From Rhodospirillaceae bacterium (GTDB lineage Bacteria > Pseudomonadota > Alphaproteobacteria > Rhodospirillales > Rhodospirillaceae), in the NCBI GenBank assembly GCA_002691085.1, contig NZGX01000027.1, forward strand, positions 32,795 through 41,886: 9,092 nucleotides of DNA, given 5' to 3'. Below the pieces are notes generated by a model. The model was given only the letters and a program-made list of their open reading frames with translations. It searched no databases and was not told the origin of the DNA. Both the position numbers and the translations under genes were made by a program. This document shows positions 1 to 6,919 of the stretch, piece by piece; positions within the stretch are counted from its first letter, which is position 1, and each line of letters starts with the position of its first letter.

Positions 1-23
1 TATTTACTAGAAACAGAGGTTTT

Positions 24-1016
24 ATGGGTAAAGTTGGGATAGTTGGTGCAGGTGCTTGGGGTACATCCTTGGCTACTCAAGCTATAAGAGGGGGGAATAG
101 TGTAGTATTGTGGGCTAGAGAGCGGGAAGTTGCAGATAGTATTAACAATGACTCTGTAAATAGTATTTTCTTACCAGATATAAGACTAGACCCAAAAATA
201 ACTGCAACAACTGAAATGTCAAAATTGTCATCAGTTGATATGGTATTTGTAGCTGTACCTGCACAATATTTCAGGACAAGCTGCATAAAGTTGAGTCAGT
301 TCCTTATACGAAATATTCCTGTGATAATTTGCTCAAAAGGTATAGAGCAAGGAACTAATGCATTATTAAATAAGATACTAACCGAATGCATACCTCAGTC
401 TTCTGCAATGATATTATCTGGACCAACTTTTGCGACTGAGGTTGCCTCAGGTTTACCCACAGCTGTAACATTGGCATGCGAAGATTTGAAACTAGGGTCC
501 GTTGTTTCAAGTAAAATCGCTACTAACTATTTTCGACCATACTTATCAACAGATTTAATTGGTGTTGCTGTTGGGGGGGCTGTTAAAAATGTTCTTGCCA
601 TTGCTTGTGGAATGTTGGAAGGACGTCAAATGGGTAATAATGCAAGAGCTTCATTAATAACAAGAGGCCTTGCGGAAGTAATTCGTTTAGCTGTTTCACT
701 CGGTGGAGAATATAAAACATTAAATGGATTGTCTGGATTAGGTGATTTACTATTAACAGCGACATCATCTCAATCCAGAAACTATTCTCTTGGAGTGGCT
801 ATAGGGAAGGGCGCCTCTCTTAAAGATATATTATCCGAGAGAGTCTCAGTAGCAGAGGGTGTTTTTACTTCTTCTGCTTTAGCTTCTCTTGCATCATCTT
901 TAAATATTGAAATGCCAATATGCTCTGAGGTAGATAAAGTTATTAACCACCTTAAGCCGATAGATTTAGCCATAAAAGATATCATGGAGCGTCCAATTAG
1001 AAGGGAATTAGACTAG
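24..1016 (+). CDS. gpsA: NAD(P)+-dependent glycerol-3-phosphate dehydrogenase
   Basis: Cytoplasmic enzyme that interconverts dihydroxyacetone phosphate and sn-glycerol 3-phosphate, the backbone precursor of phospholipids. The 330-residue length is normal for the family. The N-terminal Rossmann fold shows the dinucleotide motif GAGAWGTSLA at residues 8-17. Further family motifs are CSKGIE (103-108), SGPTFATEVA (132-141), the catalytic-lysine segment GGAVKNVLAIACG (K188), NNARASLITRG (205-215) and GLSGLGDLLLTATS (235-248). The protein ends with the usual ERPIRREL close. The ATG at 24 is preceded by AGAGG at 15-19, a good ribosome binding site, and the Rossmann motif starts right after it. A TAG at 8-10 could end an upstream gene (often tsaD in alphaproteobacteria), but ten bases cannot prove that. 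It is the first complete gene of a gpsA-YciI-acs run, so its promoter probably lies outside the window. The identification is secure. Confidence 0.97.
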   Translation: MGKVGIVGAGAWGTSLATQAIRGGNSVVLWAREREVADSINNDSVNSIFLPDIRLDPKITATTEMSKLSSVDMVFVAVPAQYFRTSCIKLSQFLIRNIPVIICSKGIEQGTNALLNKILTECIPQSSAMILSGPTFATEVASGLPTAVTLACEDLKLGSVVSSKIATNYFRPYLSTDLIGVAVGGAVKNVLAIACGMLEGRQMGNNARASLITRGLAEVIRLAVSLGGEYKTLNGLSGLGDLLLTATSSQSRNYSLGVAIGKGASLKDILSERVSVAEGVFTSSALASLASSLNIEMPICSEVDKVINHLKPIDLAIKDIMERPIRRELD

Positions 1017-1044
1017 TTAATAGATTAAAATATAAGGAAAGATA

Positions 1045-1329
1045 ATGTCAGTTGCTATAATTTGTATTGATAAACCTAATAGTTTAGACCTTCGACTAAG
1101 TATTAGGCCCAAACATCTAGAATGGCTAAAGCTAAATTTGCCTGAGGGCACATTTGTCGGCCCCTTACTTGATGATGACGCAGAAAAGTTTAAGGGAAGT
1201 TTATATATTCTAAATTTTAGTAATTGTGAAAAAGCTAGAGAATGGATTAGTGATGAGCCATACTATAAAAATGACCTTTTTGAAGATGTTATTATAAGGT
1301 TAACAAGAAATATATTACCCCTGGAATAG
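1045..1329 (+). CDS. YciI-family small protein
   Basis: A 94-residue soluble protein of the YciI family (ferredoxin-like alpha/beta barrel dimers). Recognisable features are the opening AIICIDKP (4-11), LDLRLSIRPKHLEWL (14-28) with the conserved family histidine at H24, the GPLLDDD turn (39-45), and the C-terminal EPYYKNDLFEDVIIR segment. YciI proteins have a conserved His-Asp pair suggestive of catalysis, but their reaction is not established, so no specific function is assigned. The ATG at 1045 follows a clear AAGGAAAG ribosome binding site at about 1034-1041. It lies 28 bases after gpsA and 17 bases before acs, almost certainly co-transcribed. gpsA followed by a YciI gene is a neighbourhood I associate with alphaproteobacteria; the EVE-domain gene that often follows there is absent here. 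Confidence 0.88.
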   Translation: MSVAIICIDKPNSLDLRLSIRPKHLEWLKLNLPEGTFVGPLLDDDAEKFKGSLYILNFSNCEKAREWISDEPYYKNDLFEDVIIRLTRNILPLE

Positions 1330-1346
1330 ATAAAAAGACCTAAGCG

Positions 1347-3293
1347 ATGAAAGATAGAAAAATAATTAATAAACCTTCTTGGGAGAAAGATTCTAAAATC
1401 GACTTTCATGAGTATGAGAAGATGTATGAGGAATCTATTTCTAACCCTGAAGTTTTCTGGGGTAAAAATGGAAAAATTATCGACTGGATAAAAGATTATA
1501 CCACGGTAAAAAATACTTCATTTGAACAAGATGATTTATCTATACGTTGGTTTGAAGACGGAACACTTAATGTATCTTATAATTGTCTTGATAGGCATCT
1601 TGAAAAACTGGGCGATCAGACGGCAATAATATGGGAGTCAGATAATCCAAAGGAGTCAAAAAAAATTTCTTTTAGACAGCTTCATTCTGAAGTTTGTAAA
1701 TTCTCAAATGCATTAAAAACACTGGGCGTTAAGAAGGGAGATAGGGTTTGTATATACTTACCTATGATATTAGAGGCTGCCTTTGCTATGCTTGCATGTG
1801 CGCGAATTGGTTTAGTTCATTCAGTTGTATTTGGAGGCTTCTCACCCCAATCACTAGCAAATAGAATTAATGACTGTGATGCCCAAATCGTTATTACTGC
1901 TAACGAAGGTGTAAGGGGAGGAAAAAAAATTCCTCTCAAACATAACGTAGACCTTGCTCTTGAGGATTGTCCATGTGTTAAAAATGTTATTGTAGTTAGC
2001 CACACTTCATCGAAAATAAATATGATAGAAAATAGAGATATTTTTTATCATGATATTATTAAAGATAAGTCAGATTGGTGTCCCCCTGCAGAAATGAAAT
2101 CAGAAGATCCACTTTTTATTTTATATACTTCAGGTTCAACTGGAAAGCCAAAGGGCGTACTTCATACTACCGGTGGGTATATGGTTTATGCTGCGATGAC
2201 TCATAAGTATGTATTTAATTATTTTAATAGATCTGTCTATTGGTGTACAGCGGATGTTGGATGGATTACAGGTCATACATATATTATTTACGGTCCTCTA
2301 GCTAACGGGGCTCAAACATTAATGTTCGAGGGAGTTCCTAATTACCCCACTTCAAGTCGTTTCTGGGAAATAGTTGATAAACATAATGTTGAAATCTTTT
2401 ATACAGCACCAACGGCTATAAGGGCATTGATGCGTGATGGAAGAGGCCCCGTTGAGAAGACAAGTAGAAAGTCATTGAAATTACTTGGTTCAGTTGGAGA
2501 ACCAATTAATCCAGAGGCTTGGAAGTGGTATTATGAAGTTATTGGAAGAGAGCAATGTCCGATTGTTGATACTTGGTGGCAAACTGAAACCGGGGGGGTT
2601 ATGATTTCTCCAATCCCTGGTTGTACTGAGTTGAAGCCGGGGTCTGCGAGCTTACCTTTTTTCGGGATACAGCCAATTATTGTAGACTCTTCAGGACAAG
2701 AGTTAAAAGGAGAAGCAGAAGGATATTTATGCATTAAAGATTCTTGGCCTGGACAAATGAGAACTGTTTTTGGCGATCATCAAAGGTTTAGTGACACATA
2801 TTTTTCCCAATATCCTGGATTATATTTTACAGGAGATGGGTGTAGAAGAGATAAAGATGGATACTACTGGATTACAGGTAGGGTGGATGATGTCCTCAAT
2901 GTTTCTGGACATAGAATGGGAACAGCAGAAATTGAGAGTTCACTTGTGTCTCATGAGTCAGTTGCGGAGGCAGCGGTTGTTGGGTTCCCTCATGAAATAA
3001 AGGGACAAGGAATATATGCCTTTGTTACATTAATGGAAGGAGGAAAGTCCTCAGAGGCGCTTAGTCAAGAGCTTATACAGTGGGTAAAAAAAGATATAGG
3101 GTCTATAGCAAAACCAGATTGTTTGCAGTGGGCGCCATCTCTCCCAAAAACAAGATCAGGAAAGATAATGCGAAGGATATTAAGAAAGATAGCTGAAAAT
3201 GATATTAATGCTATTGGTGATATTTCAACTTTAGCTGACCCAGATGTAGTTGATGAATTGATTCATAATAGAGCAAAAAATATTAATACTTAA
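1347..3293 (+). CDS. acs: acetyl-CoA synthetase (AMP-forming)
   Basis: Activates acetate with ATP and CoA to acetyl-CoA plus AMP and pyrophosphate, allowing use or recapture of acetate. At 648 residues it is full length for Acs. An ACAS_N-type segment (FHEYEKMYEESI, about 20-31) precedes the adenylating domain with the P-loop TSGSTGKPKG (261-270), GWITGHTY (305-312), FYTAPTAIRAL (351-361), SVGEPIN (382-388) and WWQTETGG (410-417). The C-terminal domain has YFTGDG, GRVDDVLNVSGHRM and PKTRSGKIMRRIL, with K606 matching the lysine acetylated in Salmonella Acs (K609). By offset of three from the Salmonella numbering, the acyl pocket is I307, T308, V383 and W411, which fits a small acyl group such as acetate; weak propionate use is possible. 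The Shine-Dalgarno before ATG 1347 is poor, so translation may depend on the upstream YciI gene. The TAA interlocks with the stop of the convergent flavoprotein gene. Confidence 0.97.
   Translation: MKDRKIINKPSWEKDSKIDFHEYEKMYEESISNPEVFWGKNGKIIDWIKDYTTVKNTSFEQDDLSIRWFEDGTLNVSYNCLDRHLEKLGDQTAIIWESDNPKESKKISFRQLHSEVCKFSNALKTLGVKKGDRVCIYLPMILEAAFAMLACARIGLVHSVVFGGFSPQSLANRINDCDAQIVITANEGVRGGKKIPLKHNVDLALEDCPCVKNVIVVSHTSSKINMIENRDIFYHDIIKDKSDWCPPAEMKSEDPLFILYTSGSTGKPKGVLHTTGGYMVYAAMTHKYVFNYFNRSVYWCTADVGWITGHTYIIYGPLANGAQTLMFEGVPNYPTSSRFWEIVDKHNVEIFYTAPTAIRALMRDGRGPVEKTSRKSLKLLGSVGEPINPEAWKWYYEVIGREQCPIVDTWWQTETGGVMISPIPGCTELKPGSASLPFFGIQPIIVDSSGQELKGEAEGYLCIKDSWPGQMRTVFGDHQRFSDTYFSQYPGLYFTGDGCRRDKDGYYWITGRVDDVLNVSGHRMGTAEIESSLVSHESVAEAAVVGFPHEIKGQGIYAFVTLMEGGKSSEALSQELIQWVKKDIGSIAKPDCLQWAPSLPKTRSGKIMRRILRKIAENDINAIGDISTLADPDVVDELIHNRAKNINT
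3290..3293. other. interlocked stop codons of two convergent genes
   Basis: The bases TTAA contain the acs stop TAA on the + strand (3291-3293) and, read on the other strand, the flavoprotein stop TAA (3290-3292). The coding regions therefore overlap tail to tail by four bases and there is no room for a terminator between them, so each transcript must end inside the other gene or run on as antisense. Confidence 0.95.
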
Positions 3294-3394
3294 AAATCAC
3301 TACATCTCCCATTTTTTTCCCAATCCCCAAAGCGTGTGGGCTCTAGGCCCTCTGGTCCATTAACTTCGTTTCCTTTACTTTTAAAACCTAGCGG
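3290..3394 (-). other. DUF1674/SDHAF4-like C-terminal motif fused to the flavoprotein
   Basis: Residues 471-504 extend past the normal end of the FAD domain. Residues 483-504 read GPEGLEPTRFGDWE followed by KNGRCSDF and the stop. Known DUF1674/SDHAF4 (yeast Sdh8) proteins end in GP-G-EPTRYGDWE-GRCIDF, so nearly every signature position is kept, including the Tyr/Phe-Gly-Asp-Trp core and the terminal Asp-Phe. In known systems this is a separate small protein that binds FAD-loaded SDHA before it joins SDHB. No ATG, GTG or TTG lies in frame between M453, inside the FAD domain, and the stop, so an independent gene is not supported. The motif match is seen in the sequence from memory of the family; the role in this enzyme is inference. 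Confidence 0.85.
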
Positions 3395-4804
3395 TATTAT
3401 TTTTTCACCTAAAAGTCTTCCAAAGGTAAGCGCAGGTGTTACAAGCATACCGCCACAGAAAGAACTGCCCATAAGAGCACCCTGCCCTAAAGCTTCACCT
3501 GCTGCGTACAATCCTTTAATGGGTCTATTGTTGTCATTAATTATTTCCAAATTACCATTAACTTTTAAACCAACTGTACTAGATACAGACATGGCTTGAG
3601 ACCGTATTGCATAATATGGAGGTTTGTTAATTTGTTTTGGCATATATTTTCTTTTTAAGAAATCTACCCCACTGGACTGAGCTGCATTGTAATTTTTTAT
3701 TGTTGATTCAAGGTTTGCCGCATTTATTCCAGCCTTATTTGCTAATGAAGCTACATCATCAGATTTGTAAAACATTGGTTCATTATTTTTTGCTGCCTCA
3801 TCAATTTCTTCCTTTGAGAAATCATTAAAGAGAGATGAGGAATTTTGTAATATTTCTGAGTCAAATATTATCCAATGGCGTAAATCAGGTTGATTGAGTA
3901 TAGCATGCTCTCTGTTATCAACGCTTGGTTCATCTTCTCTTATAAAGCGCTTACCTTGTTTATTTACATATATTTCCCAGGGCTTACGCCTTTCAGGCCA
4001 GTGAATCTGTCTCAATCTTACTGTACTTGGAACATCATATGAGTGCATTATTACACCAAAGCTTGTGACATAATTATCCTTACCCCACGTTTGCGCATTT
4101 AAATTTTCTGCGAGAGATATGCTATCGCCTAAACAATAAGGGTAACTATGATTTCCATATGCAGGGTGACCAGAGAAGCGTTTGTACATACTTGTATTTG
4201 CTACGTAACCCCCCGATGCAATAATTATTTTATTTGAGAAGAATTTTTTTGTATCTCCAGATTTGGTTTTAACACTAACACCTTCTATATCTCCGGAGTC
4301 AGTTGTTAAAATCCCTGTAACCCTTGTATTAAGTTCTAAACTTACTTTTCCATCACTTATTGCTTTTTTAAATGGTTGATTAATTGTTTTTAGAATAGAT
4401 AAACCAAGCTCTTCACCCCAAACGTATCTATTTACACTATAGGGTTCATGGGCCTTGCCTTTAACGGGATGGTCATTAAGTGCTTTAAAGCCAAGATCCT
4501 CCAACCAGTCTAGTGTTTCAGACGCATTGTAAACTGCAAGTTTAGCAAGTTCGTAATTAGCCGTACCTTTGGATATTCTGATAATATCCTCAAGATGAAG
4601 CTTAGGTGAGTCTTTTATGCCCTTTCTTTTTTGTAGTTTTGTGCCTGCAGCACTCATTTGTCCAGAGCTTAAATGCAGTGTTCCGCCTATTTCTGGCGCT
4701 GAATCAATAACTAATATTTTATTTGTTCTGCGTGAGGCAAAAACTGCTGCAGGGATACCTGCGGTCCCAGCTCCTATCACTATTAGATTAAAATTATTTT
4801 CCAT
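3290..4804 (-). CDS. FAD-dependent oxidoreductase (FRD/SDHA superfamily) with C-terminal DUF1674/SDHAF4-like tail
   Basis: A 504-residue flavoprotein with no signal peptide, so probably cytoplasmic. The FAD_binding_2 fold is shown by VIGAGTAG (9-16), the acidic end of beta-2 at D34, GGTLHLSSGQMSAAGT (40-55), IIASGGY (194-200) and the closing GLYAAGE (431-437) with CGGMLVTPALTFGR (450-463). R298 in SVDNREHAIL aligns with the catalytic Arg402 of Shewanella flavocytochrome c fumarate reductase. The usual His before the TxGG motif is replaced by Ser (VSSTVGLKVN, 407-416), and the Arg of the RxGGN segment is missing (SSFCGGM, 447-453). Fumarate is therefore unlikely as substrate; related proteins act on varied enoates, tricarballylate or ketosteroids. 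Beyond residue 470 it carries an extra tail ending in a DUF1674 motif. ATG 4804 has a modest AAAAGAA upstream and sits just before the Rossmann motif. It is convergent with acs and divergent from rsmB. The superfamily is secure; the substrate is unknown. Confidence 0.9.
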   Translation of the reverse strand: MENNFNLIVIGAGTAGIPAAVFASRRTNKILVIDSAPEIGGTLHLSSGQMSAAGTKLQKRKGIKDSPKLHLEDIIRISKGTANYELAKLAVYNASETLDWLEDLGFKALNDHPVKGKAHEPYSVNRYVWGEELGLSILKTINQPFKKAISDGKVSLELNTRVTGILTTDSGDIEGVSVKTKSGDTKKFFSNKIIIASGGYVANTSMYKRFSGHPAYGNHSYPYCLGDSISLAENLNAQTWGKDNYVTSFGVIMHSYDVPSTVRLRQIHWPERRKPWEIYVNKQGKRFIREDEPSVDNREHAILNQPDLRHWIIFDSEILQNSSSLFNDFSKEEIDEAAKNNEPMFYKSDDVASLANKAGINAANLESTIKNYNAAQSSGVDFLKRKYMPKQINKPPYYAIRSQAMSVSSTVGLKVNGNLEIINDNNRPIKGLYAAGEALGQGALMGSSFCGGMLVTPALTFGRLLGEKIIPLGFKSKGNEVNGPEGLEPTRFGDWEKNGRCSDF

Positions 4805-4909
4805 ATTCAGTTCTTTTAAATTAATTACTTAATTTATTCCCCACATCTTGAATATAATTTATATATATAAGTTAATATACTGAGGTTAATTTCTATCATA
4901 AGAGTTGAG
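4805..4909. promoter_or_regulatory. divergent intergenic spacer with tentative rsmB promoter
   Basis: This 105-base, strongly AT-rich spacer separates the divergent flavoprotein and rsmB genes and must hold both of their promoters. On the + strand a possible pair is TTGAAT (4848-4853) with TTAATA (4872-4877), spacing 18, or TAATAT (4873-4878), spacing 19. The run of alternating A and T at about 4859-4870 makes any -10 call ambiguous. AAGAG at 4900-4904 is a likely rsmB ribosome binding site. I could not pick a convincing - strand promoter. No clear palindrome was seen. Confidence 0.3.
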
Positions 4910-6199
4910 ATGAATTCCATTCAAAATTTAGACACAAGAATATTAATTCATACATTATTTTCAAGGACAATAAGACAAAAAGTCTATTTAAAGAATATTT
5001 TTGATGCTCGCACTAAGAGTCTTATAAGTTCAGATAAAGCTTTTGTTAAATTAGTGATATTGACGACAATCAGGCATTTGGGCCGGATTGATAATATTAT
5101 TGGTAAATATGTAAAGCGTAAACCTCCAAATATAGTTGAAGATATTTTAAGAATTGGTGTAGCGCAAATATTATATATAAAAACTCCACATTACGCTGCT
5201 GTAAGCACTTCAGTGGACTTATCTAAAAGACTTGGTTATTCAAAAATGAGTGGCTTTATAAACTCTGTTTTAAGGTCATTAATTAGAGATGAGAAAGATG
5301 TTTTTTCGGCAAAGGAAGATTTTTTATTAAATACTCCTAAATGGCTTAGGGATCATATGATAAGGGATTATGGAATTATTGAGGCGCGAAAAATTTCAGA
5401 AGCTCACTCGGTTGAGCCACAATTAGATTTAACATTCAAACATGATTCAATGATCAATTCATTCTTATCTCAAATTAATGGTATTGTACTCCCAAGTGGA
5501 ACGGTTAGGGTAAAGAATCAGGGTCTAATATCAAAACTGCCTGGTTATGATAAAGGCATTTGGTGGGTTCAAGATACTGCAGCAGCACTTCCTGTAAAAA
5601 TTCTATCAAGGCTTTTGGAGAGGTCCGCTAGCGTCCTTGATGTTTGTGCAGCTCCGGGGGGCAAAACGGCTCAATTACTTTCTTCAGGTTTTGATGTTAC
5701 TTCAATTGATATTTCTCCAGAAAGAACTGACATATTAAGACATAATCTACAAAGATTAAATCTATCTTCAGAGATAATAATTTATGATTTTCTAAAATGG
5801 AAAACACAAAAAAAATTTGATGCCGTTCTCATAGATGCTCCGTGCTCCTCTACAGGGACCATAAGAAGGCATCCAGATATCGCGTACATAAAATCTAATA
5901 AAGACATACCCGGTTTAGTAGAGTTGCAAAAAAAACTGATTCTTAGAGGCTACGATTTAATTAAACCTGGAGGTTATCTTCTTTATTCCAATTGCTCTAT
6001 TTTGAAAAAAGAAGGAGAAGATCTTATAGATAGTTTAATTAAGGATTATAGCTTGTCATCATCTCATATTAGAGAACGTGATAATGATTTCAATGCCCCA
6101 TGGGTTAACGGGAAAGGAGCTATCAGAGTCTTACCTTCCTTCTGGAAATCCTTTGGTGGGATTGATGGTTTTTATATAGCTTTGCTAAAAAAGTTATAG
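4910..6199 (+). CDS. rsmB: 16S rRNA (cytosine-967-C5)-methyltransferase
   Basis: Methylates carbon 5 of a cytosine in 16S rRNA (C967 in E. coli) using S-adenosylmethionine. The 429-residue length is typical. Residues 5-130 form the NusB-like RNA-binding domain, with RIGVAQILY (81-89), HYAAVSTSVDLSK (94-106) and FINSVLR (116-122). The methyltransferase domain opens with WWVQDTAAALP (218-228) and has motif I DVCAAPGGKTAQL (244-256), DAPCSSTGTIRRHPD (309-323) with the motif IV cysteine C312, and YSNCSI (359-364) with C362 as the expected nucleophile. Asn361 stands where Thr is more usual before that cysteine; the catalytic cysteines are intact, so I expect activity. The ATG follows AAGAG by five bases. 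It converges with the methyltransferase gene downstream with only nine bases between stops and no clear terminator. Confidence 0.95.
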   Translation: MNSIQNLDTRILIHTLFSRTIRQKVYLKNIFDARTKSLISSDKAFVKLVILTTIRHLGRIDNIIGKYVKRKPPNIVEDILRIGVAQILYIKTPHYAAVSTSVDLSKRLGYSKMSGFINSVLRSLIRDEKDVFSAKEDFLLNTPKWLRDHMIRDYGIIEARKISEAHSVEPQLDLTFKHDSMINSFLSQINGIVLPSGTVRVKNQGLISKLPGYDKGIWWVQDTAAALPVKILSRLLERSASVLDVCAAPGGKTAQLLSSGFDVTSIDISPERTDILRHNLQRLNLSSEIIIYDFLKWKTQKKFDAVLIDAPCSSTGTIRRHPDIAYIKSNKDIPGLVELQKKLILRGYDLIKPGGYLLYSNCSILKKEGEDLIDSLIKDYSLSSSHIRERDNDFNAPWVNGKGAIRVLPSFWKSFGGIDGFYIALLKKL

Positions 6200-6208
6200 G
6201 TATAAATA

Positions 6209-6919
6209 TTATTTTTGCTTTGCCCTTACGAATATGTAATCCCCCTTTTTTGATGAATTAAGGTAAAATAGATAATAAAGTATATTACAAATTATTTTTC
6301 TGAATGTCCCAAATTTACCCATTGTCCCTTTATTATTTATCAAATTTAATAAATTTCTGTATATAGGTGAGAAGATTGGCCAACCCCAGGTTGTTACTTG
6401 TTCGATTTCTAACCCGGCATTACTTATTTTATCTAATAAATCTTTTTTATTATAATTTCTTAAATGTCCTACTTGTCTTTCAACTGAACGCATTTCACCT
6501 AATAAAGTGGAAATAATTAATCTCCCACCAGGGTTAAGCATGGCTGACATATTTTTTATTGCAGCCTGATCATTATTAAGATGCTCTATTACATCTGCTG
6601 AAACAATTAAGTCAAATTTTTCTTCTAATTTTTCGTTAGTTATATCTAGTTTATAAAAAGAGCCAGTAGGGATTATCTTTTCACATAGCTTTAATGCTTT
6701 CTTAGAAATATCAACCCCTGAGACCAATGATGGGTAATGATTTTCTGTTATTGAGCTTAATAAAGAACATTCACCACACCCAACATCAAGTACTGAGGTA
6801 ATATTTAAATCTAGAGTCATTTTATTAATGATTCTACGACTATGTCTTGCAATAGGACCATAATAACGTGCATCTTCCCATCCAGTTTCCCATAACGTCT
6901 CGTATATTTCTTTACTCAT
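6209..6919 (-). CDS. class I SAM-dependent methyltransferase (glycan/lipid cluster)
   Basis: A 236-residue Rossmann-type methyltransferase of the Methyltransf_11/23 (UbiG-like) kind. Motif I is VLDVGCGECSLL (43-54), the acidic residue ending beta-2 is D70 in GVDIS, LDIT holds D92, and ADVIEHL (108-114) is the post-motif segment, followed by LNPGGRLIIST (128-138). The C-terminal part, with GHLRNYNKKDLLDKISNAGL (151-170) and a short hydrophobic patch at 209-220, resembles methyltransferases found in polysaccharide and lipid-sugar clusters and may touch the membrane. The acceptor cannot be read from the sequence. Its ATG lies inside the end of the upstream glycosyltransferase gene (8-base overlap ATGAGTAA), so the two are translationally coupled and probably act on the same product. 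A quinone or other small-molecule methyltransferase is possible but the context argues against it. Confidence 0.85.
   Translation of the reverse strand: MSKEIYETLWETGWEDARYYGPIARHSRRIINKMTLDLNITSVLDVGCGECSLLSSITENHYPSLVSGVDISKKALKLCEKIIPTGSFYKLDITNEKLEEKFDLIVSADVIEHLNNDQAAIKNMSAMLNPGGRLIISTLLGEMRSVERQVGHLRNYNKKDLLDKISNAGLEIEQVTTWGWPIFSPIYRNLLNLINNKGTMGKFGTFRKIICNILYYLFYLNSSKKGDYIFVRAKQK

Noticed and set aside
2770..3000. 76-residue + strand open frame within acs
   Set aside because: It is an out-of-frame overlap with the conserved C-terminal part of Acs and has no recognisable domain.
3338..3350. GC-rich hairpin GGGC-TCTAG-GCCC after acs as a terminator
   Set aside because: The stem is only four pairs and no T-run follows on the + strand; the bases are explained as codons of the flavoprotein tail.
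3290..3447. DUF1674 tail as a separate overlapping small gene
   Set aside because: The only in-frame start nearby is M453, deep in the conserved FAD-domain motif CGGM, with no ribosome site evident; the sequence reads straight through from the FAD domain.
3336..3599. 87-residue + strand open frame opposite the flavoprotein
   Set aside because: It is antisense to a strongly conserved gene, has no family motifs, and its length is explained by codon bias of the real frame.
6185..6220. Bidirectional terminator between rsmB and the methyltransferase gene
   Set aside because: A-run and T-run flank the junction but no stable GC stem lies between them.
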